This document shows positions 29,160-38,087 of a stretch of 64,000 nucleotides of DNA, piece by piece (the first letter of the stretch is position 1; every line of letters begins with the position of its first letter). The stretch comes from Paramicrobacterium agarici (GTDB lineage: Bacteria; Actinomycetota; Actinomycetes; Actinomycetales; Microbacteriaceae), in assembly GCF_002563955.1 (NCBI RefSeq), contig NZ_PDJE01000001.1, positions 2,046,001-2,110,000 on the forward strand. Reading direction: 5' to 3'. Below the pieces are notes generated by a model. The model made no database searches. It was not told the DNA's origin and saw only the letters and a program-made list of their open reading frames with translations. Made by a program: the position numbers and the translations under genes.

Positions 29160-30518
29160 TCAGTCCTCGACAGCATCCTCGTTCTCGGGCTCAAGCGGCG
29201 CCTCCGGCAGCGTCTCAGCGACGAACCCCTTCGCGAAGTCGGCGGGATCATCACCGTCTTCGGCGTCACCGGCGCCCGCAGCATCCGTTGCTGTCTGGAT
29301 TCCCAGCGCAGCGCCCGCCGCCGCGCCGCCCTCAGGACGGATCATCTCACGAACCTCGGCCATGAAGCTCGTGAGCTGCTGCTGCTGCCAGCGCAATTCG
29401 CGCGTGCGGTCTTCTGCGTCGCGCAGCACTGTCGTGGAATGCTCGATGACCGTGTCGACGATCTTCTTCGCCTTCACCTGCGCGCGTTCCAGCACCTCGC
29501 GAGCGTGAACCTGCGCGTCGGCGTCGATCTGCGAAGCTTGAGCGCGCATGAGCTTTTCGTAGTCGTCGGCGCGGCTCGAGATGCGCTGCGCGTGCTCGAG
29601 CGACGATTCGACCTGTTCGTTTGCGTCTGACGTGATCCGCTCGGCGTGCGCCACGGCCTGGTTGTGCAGCACGAGGAACTCCTGCTGCGCGTCATCCTGG
29701 CGTCGGGTGAGTGTCTCCTCGAACTCCAGAACGCGAGCGTTCATTTCGCGCACCTCGCGTTCGGCTTCTGAACGCTGCTCCGTCGTCTCGCGCGTAACGA
29801 GTGCCCGGAGCGACGCCGCGCCCTTCTCGGCTTCGGTGCGGATCGTTGCAGCCTCGCGCTCGGCCTGCGCGACTTTTTCGTCGGCGTGCGCTTGTTCGCG
29901 CTCAATGCGAGCCTCGTGCGCGGTGTACTCGGTGTCCATCTTGAGCCGCACCTGATCGGCGTCGTGTTCTGCTTGTTCCCTGATGCGCGCGACATCTGAG
30001 TCAAGCTCGGCACGACGTGAGTTCTCTTGATCCCGCGCGGCGGACAGCAGACGTTCCGCCTGAACCGTCGCGTTCTGGATGATGGCGTTCGCTTGTTCTT
30101 CGGCAACTTTCAGAACCGCCTCGAACTGCTGACGCGACTGCCCTTCGTCTTCTTCATCGCTCTCGGCCTCGGGCCGATCACGCAGCTCGGCGCTCAGTGT
30201 CTGAACCTGCTTTTCAGCGTCGGCGGCTCGAGCCTGCGCGGCAGCGAGCTCTTCTTCGAGCTCGGTCGATTCTGTCGAGTTCTCCGAACGCGCCTGATCG
30301 AGTTCATCGCGATGCCGAATGAGCGCCTCATCGAGCGCTTTCGTCGCACGCTGCAGCCGTCCCGCAAGATCGCCGATCGCCGCGTGCACCTCGTCCTTGT
30401 CGTATCCGCGGAACGCGACGGTGAACGTCGGCTGCTCGTCGGGGCGCGCCTGAATGAAGTTCTCGAAGAACTCGTCACCACGCTGATCGTTGGGAGTCGA
30501 GGCAGAGGAATCGGTCAT
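29160..30518 (-). CDS. DivIVA-like coiled-coil protein
   Basis: A 452-residue protein dominated by Glu/Ala/Arg heptads from about residue 50 to 380, predicted coiled coil. The N-terminal part FTVAFRGYDKDEVHAAIGDL (residues about 31-50) matches the membrane-targeting DivIVA motif. The C-terminus is Ala/Glu/Asp-rich and disordered. Relatives (DivIVA/Wag31, Scy-like) organise polar growth and division in Actinobacteria, so a cell-shape scaffold role is inferred. It is distinct from the canonical division-cluster DivIVA. Start ATG 30518. Confidence 0.75.
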   Translation of the reverse strand: MTDSSASTPNDQRGDEFFENFIQARPDEQPTFTVAFRGYDKDEVHAAIGDLAGRLQRATKALDEALIRHRDELDQARSENSTESTELEEELAAAQARAADAEKQVQTLSAELRDRPEAESDEEDEGQSRQQFEAVLKVAEEQANAIIQNATVQAERLLSAARDQENSRRAELDSDVARIREQAEHDADQVRLKMDTEYTAHEARIEREQAHADEKVAQAEREAATIRTEAEKGAASLRALVTRETTEQRSEAEREVREMNARVLEFEETLTRRQDDAQQEFLVLHNQAVAHAERITSDANEQVESSLEHAQRISSRADDYEKLMRAQASQIDADAQVHAREVLERAQVKAKKIVDTVIEHSTTVLRDAEDRTRELRWQQQQLTSFMAEVREMIRPEGGAAAGAALGIQTATDAAGAGDAEDGDDPADFAKGFVAETLPEAPLEPENEDAVED

Positions 30519-30675
30519 GGGTCGTCACCTTACTGAACGAAAGCGGAACGCGCTGCCGGATGCGTCCGGAGCGAGAGGCTCCATCACGGACAACGAGCAC
30601 CATCGAGTTTGTCACACACACCCCGGTGCTTGCCATCCTGCGAGCGAGTGGACTGTGGCATCGCACCGCGTCCGC

Positions 30676-31806
30676 TCAGCGGCGCTGAAGGAGCACCATG
30701 GTCTCGTAGTGGCGCGTTTGCGGAAACATGTCGAGCACGCGCGCCTGCTTCGGCACGAGCGATGGCATGGCTTGCAGATCTTTTGCAAGCGAGACGGCGT
30801 TGCAGCTGGAATAGATGACCGTGCGCACGGTGCTGCGCTCAAGCGCTCGGGCGAGCTCGGTTCCGATACCGCGTCGCGGCGGGTTCACGACGACGAGATC
30901 CGGCGACTGCTCGCTCAGCTGGTCGACCGCGAAATCCGCCGCGTCTGTGGCCGTGAACCGCACGTTCTCGAGAGCGGCGTCTCGCGCGCTGGTGCGCGCA
31001 CTCTCGATTGCTTCAGCGCTCACCTCGATGCCCATCACATCGCGTGAACCATCGGCGAGGTGGAGAGCGAATCCACCGACGCCGCAATAGAGGTCCCAGA
31101 CCGAACGAGGAGCCGCCGCGTCGCACCATTCGCGTGCCTGAGCGTACATCCGCTCCGCGACGGCGGTGTTCGTCTGGAAGAAGCTCCTCGCGCCAAGGCG
31201 AAGGGCGATATCGCCCACGGGCATCATGAGACTTCGCGCAGACGTGAGCGCAATCTCGTGCTCGCCTTCGATCACTGCCTTGTGCTCCGGCTGCAGATTG
31301 ATGGAGCACACCTCAAGGCGGGGGAGTGCGCGCTGTAGATCGGGAAGATGCTTGCGAATACGACTGACGGCTTCGCGGGATCTTAAGACGAATCGCAGCA
31401 TGAGACCGCCGGACGCCGACTCCGTGAGCAGAACGTACTTGAGTTCTCCGTGGCGGGCAGCGACATCGTATGGAGCGACGCGGGCGGCCGTGATGAACCG
31501 TGACACCGCGGGAAGCGCCGCACGAATGCCCGGCTGAAGCACTCCGCACTCGCGCAGATCGACTCCCGACCGATCGCGAGCGAGAATTCCGAGCGTTGGA
31601 GCGTGGATGCTGCCGCCGACGACCATCTTCGCCTTGTTGCGAAACTCGCTCTCAACGCTCGTGACAGGCTCAAGCCATTGCACGTCAGGATAGGCGGAGA
31701 GCAGCGATCGGCAATGGTGCTCCTTTTCGGAGACCTGCGATGCGTACTCGCTGCCCATGAGCGAGCAAGATCGGCACGCTCCAGCGTCAAAATAGGCACA
31801 GTGCAT
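30676..31806 (-). CDS. rlmC: 23S rRNA (uracil-C5)-methyltransferase RlmC-type
   Basis: A 376-residue TrmA/RumA-family methyltransferase. An N-terminal Cys set (CAYFDAGACRSC and a later ECGVLQPG) suggests an Fe-S cluster. The SAM motif is DLYCGVGGFALHLA, NPPRRGIG follows, and SSCNA near residue 335 holds the catalytic Cys. Size and the Cys pattern fit RlmC (U747) better than RumA with its TRAM domain. It starts 39 bases from the divergent arylsulfotransferase-like gene; ATG 31806 is preceded by an in-frame GTG and no clear ribosome site. Confidence 0.85.
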   Translation of the reverse strand: MHCAYFDAGACRSCSLMGSEYASQVSEKEHHCRSLLSAYPDVQWLEPVTSVESEFRNKAKMVVGGSIHAPTLGILARDRSGVDLRECGVLQPGIRAALPAVSRFITAARVAPYDVAARHGELKYVLLTESASGGLMLRFVLRSREAVSRIRKHLPDLQRALPRLEVCSINLQPEHKAVIEGEHEIALTSARSLMMPVGDIALRLGARSFFQTNTAVAERMYAQAREWCDAAAPRSVWDLYCGVGGFALHLADGSRDVMGIEVSAEAIESARTSARDAALENVRFTATDAADFAVDQLSEQSPDLVVVNPPRRGIGTELARALERSTVRTVIYSSCNAVSLAKDLQAMPSLVPKQARVLDMFPQTRHYETMVLLQRR

Positions 31807-31845
31807 CACCCGAGAAGTCTACGAGGATGGTGATAGCGTCTCCTC

Positions 31846-33384
31846 ATGAGTTCGACCGACGATCACGAAGAACCGACAATTCGACGACGAGGATTCGTGA
31901 CCGTCTCGCTGGCGGCCGTCGGCGGCGCGATCGTCGGGGCCGGAGCGACCTGGGGCGGAATGCAGCTCGCGTCCGGTGGCACGGCCGAGGAGACGAAAGA
32001 GCCGACCGAGCCCGCCGATGATGAAGACGAGGTGGAGATCCGCCGATTCGTCAGCACCGCACTCACCATTCCCGTTGTGAAGGCCTGGGCCGCTGACGGC
32101 GCGAAGCCGAGCCCGGGATACGTGTTTCTCAGTCCACGCGATTCGATCTTCACCGCAGGCATCCTCGACAACGACGGCGAACCAGTGTGGATCTCGCCCA
32201 ATGGAATCGACTCCACAGATGTCAGGGTGCAGTCCTACAAGGGAAAGCCCGTTCTCACGTACTGGGCCGGACGTGTCGATAGCGGAAACGGGCACGGCAG
32301 CGGCATGATTCTCGACACGAGCTACCGCGAGGTGGCGGCGGTGCACGGCGGACGCGGTGCGATTCCCGACCTTCATGAATTCCATCTCACCGACCGCGAC
32401 ACCGCGCTCGTCACCACCTATCCGGTGATGAGAGCCGACCTGTCGTCCGTGGGCGGTCCCACCAATGGCTATCTGTACGCGTGCCGCGTGCAAGAGATCG
32501 ACATCGCATCGGGAGAGATCCTTCTCGACTGGAACATCCTCGACGACATCGCGCTTGACGAGAGCCTAAAACGCATCGGCGACGACGACTCCGCAGGATC
32601 ATCGCCCGAGAACGTGTTCGACCCGATTCACGTCAACTCCGTCGAGGACGACGGGGATCGTCTGCTCGTCTCGTGTCGCCACACGTGCGCCATCTACGCG
32701 ATCGATCGATCGTCGGGTGAGCTGCTCTGGCGTCTCGGCGGCGAGAAGAGCGATTTCGCGATGGGGGAGGGCACCAACTTCTCATGGCAGCACGACGCGC
32801 GCCGGCAGCCAGACGGAACCATCAGCCTGTTCGACAACGCCGGTGTCAAAGGGGACGACGCGGTTTCGGCGGGTCTCGTGCTGCGCGTTGACGAGTCGGC
32901 GATGACCGCAGAACTCGACACCGCCTACCGATACGGCGACTACGAGGGCTACGCCATGGGCAACACGCAGGTCCTGGACGACGGGCACGTCATGGTGGGC
33001 TGGGGAAGCGCGCCGGCAGCCACCGAGTTCGACGCCGACGGCGAGCCGATCTTCGGGTTCACGGAGATCGGCTCGGGCTCGTATCGGGTCTACCGCTGCG
33101 AGTGGGCCGCGAGCCCGACGACGGAGCCCGATGTCGCCGCGATCGACGTGGATGGCACAAAGACAGCGTTCATGAGCTGGAACGGAGCGACGGATGTCGC
33201 GTCATGGGCGCTCTTGACCGGCTCTGATGAGGCGTCGCTCACCGAAGCGGCAACGGCTGAGCGGGCCGGCTTTGAAACGTCGGTGGAGATTCCGGATGCC
33301 GCCGGCGCGACGTTCCTGCAGGTCGAGGCGCGCGGTGCCGACGGGACAGCGCTCGCGCGTTCTCGCGTGATCGGTGTGGCGTGA
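31846..33384 (+). CDS. Arylsulfotransferase (ASST)-like exported protein
   Basis: A 512-residue protein. TIRRRGFVTVSLAAVGGAIVGAG (residues 11-33, abridged) is a Tat-like or membrane-anchoring signal with an Arg run before the hydrophobic core. The rest is beta-propeller-like, with the ASST family phrases FDPIHVNSVE, SCRHTCAIYAIDRSSGELLWRLGG and SWQHDARR. In this family, His and Arg residues in these phrases transfer sulfate between phenolic groups. Cell-surface location is likely. Close relatives in Gram-positives are uncharacterised, so the donor and acceptor are unknown. Confidence 0.8.
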   Translation: MSSTDDHEEPTIRRRGFVTVSLAAVGGAIVGAGATWGGMQLASGGTAEETKEPTEPADDEDEVEIRRFVSTALTIPVVKAWAADGAKPSPGYVFLSPRDSIFTAGILDNDGEPVWISPNGIDSTDVRVQSYKGKPVLTYWAGRVDSGNGHGSGMILDTSYREVAAVHGGRGAIPDLHEFHLTDRDTALVTTYPVMRADLSSVGGPTNGYLYACRVQEIDIASGEILLDWNILDDIALDESLKRIGDDDSAGSSPENVFDPIHVNSVEDDGDRLLVSCRHTCAIYAIDRSSGELLWRLGGEKSDFAMGEGTNFSWQHDARRQPDGTISLFDNAGVKGDDAVSAGLVLRVDESAMTAELDTAYRYGDYEGYAMGNTQVLDDGHVMVGWGSAPAATEFDADGEPIFGFTEIGSGSYRVYRCEWAASPTTEPDVAAIDVDGTKTAFMSWNGATDVASWALLTGSDEASLTEAATAERAGFETSVEIPDAAGATFLQVEARGADGTALARSRVIGVA

Positions 33385-33386
33385 CG

Positions 33387-33668
33387 TCAGTCCTCGTCCG
33401 CCGTCACAAACAGTGAGACCGCGTCGTCGAGGGTATCGGTGGTCCACTGTGCAACGAGCTCGTTGATTTCGAGCACCGTGAACCCGGCGTCGGTCTGTTC
33501 GATAATGCCGAGCACCGATGGCGCATCATGTTCGTCGAGGCGGCGATCGATCACGCGCCATTCATGGTCGGAAAGCCGATTGAGCGTGATGTCTCTGCGT
33601 TCGCGATTCTCAGCCATGAGCTCGTACCGGGTTTGATCCAGGGACGCGTCAGCGTCAAGCATTGTCAC
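33387..33668 (-). CDS. Small acidic hypothetical protein
   Basis: A 93-residue soluble acidic protein (LMAENRERRDITLNRLSDHE near residue 17). It starts at GTG 33668 with AAGGGGG just upstream; ATG two codons later is equally placed. It is convergent to the arylsulfotransferase-like gene, with two bases between the stops. No recognised domain. The good ribosome site and codon use support it. Confidence 0.65.
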   Translation of the reverse strand: MTMLDADASLDQTRYELMAENRERRDITLNRLSDHEWRVIDRRLDEHDAPSVLGIIEQTDAGFTVLEINELVAQWTTDTLDDAVSLFVTADED

Positions 33669-33767
33669 GATGCCCCCTTGCTTCGTTTCTGCTGGAAGCC
33701 ATCTTACCCCTCTCGGGGGCCCGTGACATGAACGTCCGTTCTGATGTTTTCGCCGGAGAAACGAGGG

Positions 33768-34457
33768 CTAGCGGCCAGGTCGGATTGAGAGGTCGGTGAT
33801 CTCGGCGTCGCGGGGGAGATCGATGGCGGTGAGGATGCTGCGTGCCACAGAGTCTGGATCGATGAACCGCTCGGGGTGATACTCAGCGCCTTCCTGCTGG
33901 TGCACTTTCTGCTGCATCGGCGTTGCTGTGCGTCCCGGATAGACGGTCGTCACGTGCACGCCGTTCGCATGTTCTTCGGCGCGCAGCGAATCGGCGAGTG
34001 CCTTCAGGCCATGCTTTGATGCCGCGTACGCCGACCACTCGGGATTTGCTCGCAGACCCGCTCCAGAGTTGACGAAGACGACGCGTGCTGCCGACACTCG
34101 GAGGACGGGCAGGAACAATCGTGTCAACTCGGCAGGGGCGAGCAGATTCACGGCGATCTGCTTCTGCCACGACGCAGCGGTCAAATCGGCGACGCCGCCG
34201 AGGTCGACGGTGCCCGCGGCGTGAACGAGAGAGTCGATGCGCTCGGGAAGAGTCTGCTTCGACAGCGCCCATGCGAGACGTCCCGGGTTCTCGAGATCGC
34301 CGACAAGCGTGGCGATTCCCGGAAGTTCTGCCGACAGTTGCCTCGCACGGCCGGCATCGCGAACGACCGCGATGACGGCGTCCCCGCGGTCGAGGAGACG
34401 GCTGGTGAGGGATGCTCCGATGCCTGATCCGGCACCGGTGACCACATGCACTGACAT
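33768..34457 (-). CDS. Short-chain dehydrogenase/reductase
   Basis: A 229-residue SDR oxidoreductase. The cofactor motif is TGAGSGIGASL (residues 7-17), HAAG near 88 corresponds to NNAG, and the active-site Ser and YAASK motif (SAYAASKHGLKALADSL, abridged) are intact. The start at 34457 gives the typical N-terminus MSVHVVTGAG. It is divergent from the small membrane protein gene. Substrate unknown. Confidence 0.88.
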   Translation of the reverse strand: MSVHVVTGAGSGIGASLTSRLLDRGDAVIAVVRDAGRARQLSAELPGIATLVGDLENPGRLAWALSKQTLPERIDSLVHAAGTVDLGGVADLTAASWQKQIAVNLLAPAELTRLFLPVLRVSAARVVFVNSGAGLRANPEWSAYAASKHGLKALADSLRAEEHANGVHVTTVYPGRTATPMQQKVHQQEGAEYHPERFIDPDSVARSILTAIDLPRDAEITDLSIRPGR

Positions 34458-34551
34458 GTCTCCATCGTCGCACTGCACTGGCCCCGCATGCGTGAGGCTC
34501 TCAGGTGAAGCGGGCAGACTTGATGCAGACCCGATCAGAAAGCCATCCCCT

Positions 34552-35043
34552 ATGACCCTGGTTTCTCCCGCAGCGAGCCGTTCTGCCCTGACGTCCTGCG
34601 TGATCGTGATCGTCGTCAGTATCGCCATCGCGGTGTGGGTCGGTTTCGGACGCGTGATTCTCGGGTGGCCCGGCAGCGTCGGCATGGTCCTTTCGCTCAC
34701 GGTTGTGCCGATCGGCCTCGTTCTGCACGGCAGCGCGGCTCTGCAGATGCGCAATGCGGTGCGGCGCGGCAGCAGCATCCGGCGTGCTGTCATTGCCTTC
34801 GTGCTGGCCGCGAGCAGCGGGGTGCTTTTCGGCGCGACCGTCCCCGAGATCACCAACGAGGGCATTCGGTCGCTCATGGCGCCAACAGGTGAAACGTGGG
34901 CCGTTGAAATGACGATCGCCCTGTGCAACCCGCTGGGCATTGTGTACCTGGCGACCTCCATTGCGACAGTCGTCTTCGCGCGACTGGCCGCCAGAGGGGC
35001 CAGCGAGCCCGGCGTCGATGCGCACGAAGTCGGCGTAGGGTGA
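34552..35043 (+). CDS. Hypothetical membrane protein
   Basis: A 163-residue protein with four hydrophobic segments (about 10-30, 38-60, 72-92, 118-140) and a short hydrophilic tail. Phrases such as AALQMRNAVRRGSSIRR suggest a positive inside loop. No family is recognised. The ATG at 34552 is the first good start after the divergent SDR promoter region. It is followed 16 bases later by the phosphatase-like gene, probably co-transcribed. Confidence 0.6.
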   Translation: MTLVSPAASRSALTSCVIVIVVSIAIAVWVGFGRVILGWPGSVGMVLSLTVVPIGLVLHGSAALQMRNAVRRGSSIRRAVIAFVLAASSGVLFGATVPEITNEGIRSLMAPTGETWAVEMTIALCNPLGIVYLATSIATVVFARLAARGASEPGVDAHEVGVG

Positions 35044-35059
35044 GCATGAAGGAGGCAGC

Positions 35060-35779
35060 ATGAAGGTGATCAGCTACAACCTTCGCAAGCATCGTGCGAT
35101 GGGTGAGCTCGTCGATCTGATCGAGCGCTACGAGCCCGATGCAGTCTGCCTGCAGGAGGCTGACACCCTGGAGCTCCCCGAGAACGTCGGAAACCTGCGT
35201 CTCGCCGATTCCACGCAGCGCAATCGCCTCGGTCTCGCGATCTACTATCGCGACGATCGTTACGATGCCGTGGACACTCAGGCTTTTGCCTTGAAGAAGT
35301 CCATGCACGATCGCGTGCTCAGGCCAGCGCATGAGCGTCTGCTCGGCTCGCGTCTGACCGACCGTGAGCAGGGACGCGACGTCATCGTCGCCTCGTTTCA
35401 CGCCGCCCCTCTGACCGCTTTGAATTCGCTGCGGCGCAACCAGATCAGGTCGGCGCACGAGGAGCTTCACCGGATGGGTCCGGGCATCCCCACTCTCATG
35501 GTGGGCGATTACAACTATCCCGTGTTCAAGAACGGATTGACGCAGCGGGTCCGCAACCGCGGTTACGATCTGACGCTGAGCGACGCTCGCACCTACACGC
35601 GCTACAAATTCTTCCGGGGACATTTCGACTTTGCCACGTCGATCGGACTCGACATCGGCAACGTTGCGACGCTGCCGCGCGGACTATCGGACCACATGCC
35701 GATTCTCATCAACTCGACCTATGGGGCGAAGCCGCAGAAGAAGAAAGAACTCGGAAGCCCGGACGAGTTCGTCATCTAG
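35060..35779 (+). CDS. Endonuclease/exonuclease/phosphatase-family protein
   Basis: A 239-residue EEP-fold enzyme. The fold markers are SYNLRKH (residues 5-11, the metal-binding Asn), CLQEAD near 30 (Glu), ASFHAAPLTALNS (catalytic His), MVGDYNYP near 150 (Asp and Asn) and LSDHMPIL near 212 (Asp-His pair). AAGGAGG lies 6 bases before the ATG, one of the best ribosome sites in the window. Its stop overlaps the stop of the convergent FAD gene. Substrate could be nucleic acid, a lipid or a phosphate ester. Confidence 0.85.
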   Translation: MKVISYNLRKHRAMGELVDLIERYEPDAVCLQEADTLELPENVGNLRLADSTQRNRLGLAIYYRDDRYDAVDTQAFALKKSMHDRVLRPAHERLLGSRLTDREQGRDVIVASFHAAPLTALNSLRRNQIRSAHEELHRMGPGIPTLMVGDYNYPVFKNGLTQRVRNRGYDLTLSDARTYTRYKFFRGHFDFATSIGLDIGNVATLPRGLSDHMPILINSTYGAKPQKKKELGSPDEFVI

Positions 35780-37272
35780 CTGTTCCCCGGCGCACGACGA
35801 GCGAGATCGCGGCATGCAGGTCCCTCGATGCGGCGGCCGTCGTTCGTGAACCGCGACCCGTGGGCGGGGCAGTCCCACGTCGCCTCCTGGTCGTTCCACG
35901 ACAGGACAGCTCCGAGGTGCGTGCAGATCGGCGAGACGTCCTCCAGCTTCCCATCGACGCACGATCTCGCGACAGGGCGCAGGCCCACGCGCCCGACCTC
36001 GCCGCCTCCCTCGCGCGGCGGCGCCGACGGCAGGGAGCGCGCAGCCCGTCTGTAACCCGTCACATAGTGACGAGCCACGGCCGCGCCCATGCCGATTCCG
36101 CGGGCGATCGCGACGGGGCCCGTAAGACGCGTGTGCAGCGTGCGGGCCCATTCGGGAAGATCGCCGAGAATCGTCGCCGCGAGCGTGATCCCGCACTGCA
36201 CAGCATTTGTCATTCCCCACTTGTCGTAGCCGGTGGCGAGCAGAATGCGCCCGCGGCCGCGTGGCAGGTGCCCGACGAACGGCACGCCGTGTGGGGTTTC
36301 GTAGTCCTGAGCGCTCCACTCGTGCGTTCGTTCGGCGTCCGGCCAGTAGCGTCGCGTCCAGGAATCGAGATCGGCGAGGCGCGACGCGGGTGATGGATGC
36401 CGTCCGACGCCGTGACCATTGCCGCCGACGAGGAGTAGCTCGCCGTCATCGCCCGGAGTGTTGCGCAGCGATCGCGTCGGCGCGTCGACGCTCAAGAACA
36501 TGGAATCGGGAACGGGTCCGGTCACGCGGTAGCTCGCCGCATATGAGCGGTGAGCTTCGAGCTTGGCAAAGTAGAACCCACGATCGAGAACGGGCGTTCC
36601 TGTTGCCAGAACGAGTCGATCGGCGGTGAGATCTCCGCGATTCGTGTGCGCGATGACCGGCCGCGATGCGCGCGCTCCGGTCAAGCGGACATTCTCGTGG
36701 ATCGTGCCACCGAGCGCGCGCAGCTCAGATGCGAGAGCCAGAGTGACATCAAGCGGGTCGAATTGCGCCTGGTCGGCCAGTGCGATCGCGGCGGTCGTAG
36801 CAAAGGGCAGCTCCGGGTTCTCGAGGCGTCGAACGGGGAGTCCGAGGTCCCGCGCGACCCGCAACTCGCTCTCGATCGTGTGAGCGCCCGCTTCGGTCGT
36901 GGCATAGCTGACAGCATCCCGATATTGAACGGGCACGCCCGCGGCATCGAGGTACTCGAGAAGCCATTGCTGCCCGGCGCGGTTCGCGTCGAGGTAGGCT
37001 GCGGCAATCCGACGGCTCGTGCGATGTCTGACGGTGTGAAGCCGCGCGCCCTGCAGCAGGCTGAGTTTCGCTGTCGTGTTGCCCGTCGTCAATGATGAGA
37101 AGGACCTGGCTTCGAGAACCGCGACCCGGTGCCCGCTACGCGCCAGGAGCACGGCAGTGACGAGGCCGGTGAGTCCCGAGCCGACGATGACATCATCGAT
37201 CGCGCCAGCGGCGCGGCGGGGCAGAGGATCGCCAACGAGCTGTTCGTGCTGTGCCAGCCAGAGTGAGGTCAT
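35776..37272 (-). CDS. FAD-dependent oxidoreductase with C-terminal Rieske domain
   Basis: A 498-residue fusion. Residues 1-400 are a DAO-type flavin oxidoreductase with the dinucleotide-binding motif VIVGSGLTGLVTAVLLARSG and a C-terminal ATGYDKWGMTNA FAD loop. The end carries a Rieske [2Fe-2S] site, Cys450-x-His452 and Cys468-x2-His471 (CTHLG and CPAHGSRF). This architecture is known from Gram-positive Rieske oxidoreductases (YhfW-like) of unclear substrate. It is divergent from nothing nearby and upstream of the TetR gene's 3' end on the same strand. Confidence 0.88.
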   Translation of the reverse strand: MTSLWLAQHEQLVGDPLPRRAAGAIDDVIVGSGLTGLVTAVLLARSGHRVAVLEARSFSSLTTGNTTAKLSLLQGARLHTVRHRTSRRIAAAYLDANRAGQQWLLEYLDAAGVPVQYRDAVSYATTEAGAHTIESELRVARDLGLPVRRLENPELPFATTAAIALADQAQFDPLDVTLALASELRALGGTIHENVRLTGARASRPVIAHTNRGDLTADRLVLATGTPVLDRGFYFAKLEAHRSYAASYRVTGPVPDSMFLSVDAPTRSLRNTPGDDGELLLVGGNGHGVGRHPSPASRLADLDSWTRRYWPDAERTHEWSAQDYETPHGVPFVGHLPRGRGRILLATGYDKWGMTNAVQCGITLAATILGDLPEWARTLHTRLTGPVAIARGIGMGAAVARHYVTGYRRAARSLPSAPPREGGGEVGRVGLRPVARSCVDGKLEDVSPICTHLGAVLSWNDQEATWDCPAHGSRFTNDGRRIEGPACRDLARRAPGNS

Positions 37273-37350
37273 CGTCGTCCATTCGTCGAGTGTCCTGTGC
37301 TTCTCAGTGCACAGGAGCTCCGCTGCGCGGACAACCCCTTGACAGTACTC

Positions 37351-37953
37351 TCAGTCGCGCAGCCCCAGCGCGTCGAGGGCCGTCAGTGCTTGATCTTCGG
37401 CCTGCGCGTTGGTCACGGGATCGAGCAGTCCGAGAAGCCGCATGCGGTGTGGCAGGCCGAGGAGGAGCGTGAACAGAACCGGAGCGAGCTTCTCGGCTTC
37501 GGGTCCGCGTTCGGTGCGCAAATGCTCGGCGAGTCGCGAGATGTGCCGTTGATCGCCGTTCGAGTGGAGTGTGATCGCCAGCTCGGGGAAGCGCGAGGAT
37601 TCCGCGATCACAAGCTGATGAAGACCGATGAGCTCCGCCGAGTGGAGCCGTGTGACGATTCGAATTGCGAGCGTCTCGAGAGTATCGCCAGGCGGAGGCT
37701 CGGTGCTGACACCCTTGGCCAGACGTTGCACCATCTCCGTGAACACGGCCGCCTTGTCGCCGAAATAGCTGTAAATCGTGCGCTTGCTCACACGAGCGGC
37801 CTGAGCGAGCTGCTCGATTGTTGTATTGCCGAAACCGTGCTCGAGAAAGATGGCGAGCGCCGCGTCGAGGATCTGCGTTCTGCGCTGCACGCGCTCTGCT
37901 GCGGTCGGGCGGCCTCGCTTGCGCGCTGGCGCGCGCTGATCGGATACCGTCAT
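37351..37953 (-). CDS. TetR-family transcriptional regulator
   Basis: A 200-residue regulator. The N-terminal HTH (RRTQILDAALAIFLEHGFG, then TTIEQLAQAARVSKRTIYSYFGDKAAVF, abridged) is a standard TetR DNA-binding domain; the C-terminal part is a ligand-binding helical bundle of unknown specificity. It is divergent from the pyruvate dehydrogenase operon with 134 bases between starts, which makes it a candidate regulator of that operon and of itself. Confidence 0.9.
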   Translation of the reverse strand: MTVSDQRAPARKRGRPTAAERVQRRTQILDAALAIFLEHGFGNTTIEQLAQAARVSKRTIYSYFGDKAAVFTEMVQRLAKGVSTEPPPGDTLETLAIRIVTRLHSAELIGLHQLVIAESSRFPELAITLHSNGDQRHISRLAEHLRTERGPEAEKLAPVLFTLLLGLPHRMRLLGLLDPVTNAQAEDQALTALDALGLRD

Positions 37954-37961
37954 AACTGCTC

Positions 37962-38026
37962 CTGTCCGTCGGGCCGCCGAAGTAGGTGCGTTCGACGACT
38001 CGATGCAATATAATGATACCGGACAG
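37962..38026. promoter_or_regulatory. Promoter region of the PDH operon with inverted repeat
   Basis: A perfect TATAAT (38009-38014) is a strong -10 for the plus-strand operon; the -35 is poor. CTGTCCG (37962-37968) and CGGACAG (38020-38026) form an inverted repeat whose right arm covers the expected transcription start. They may be two half sites for the divergent TetR protein, although the spacing of about 50 bases is unusual. Confidence 0.45.
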
Positions 38027-38087
38027 TCTCATTTCGACTGCTTTTGGCACGAGGCCCTCTTACAAAGAAGGCCGAAGGGAGATCTTG

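Noticed and set aside
34458..34961. N-terminal extension of the SDR gene
   Set aside because: The SDR cofactor motif requires the start at 34457, and the extension is antisense to the membrane protein gene.
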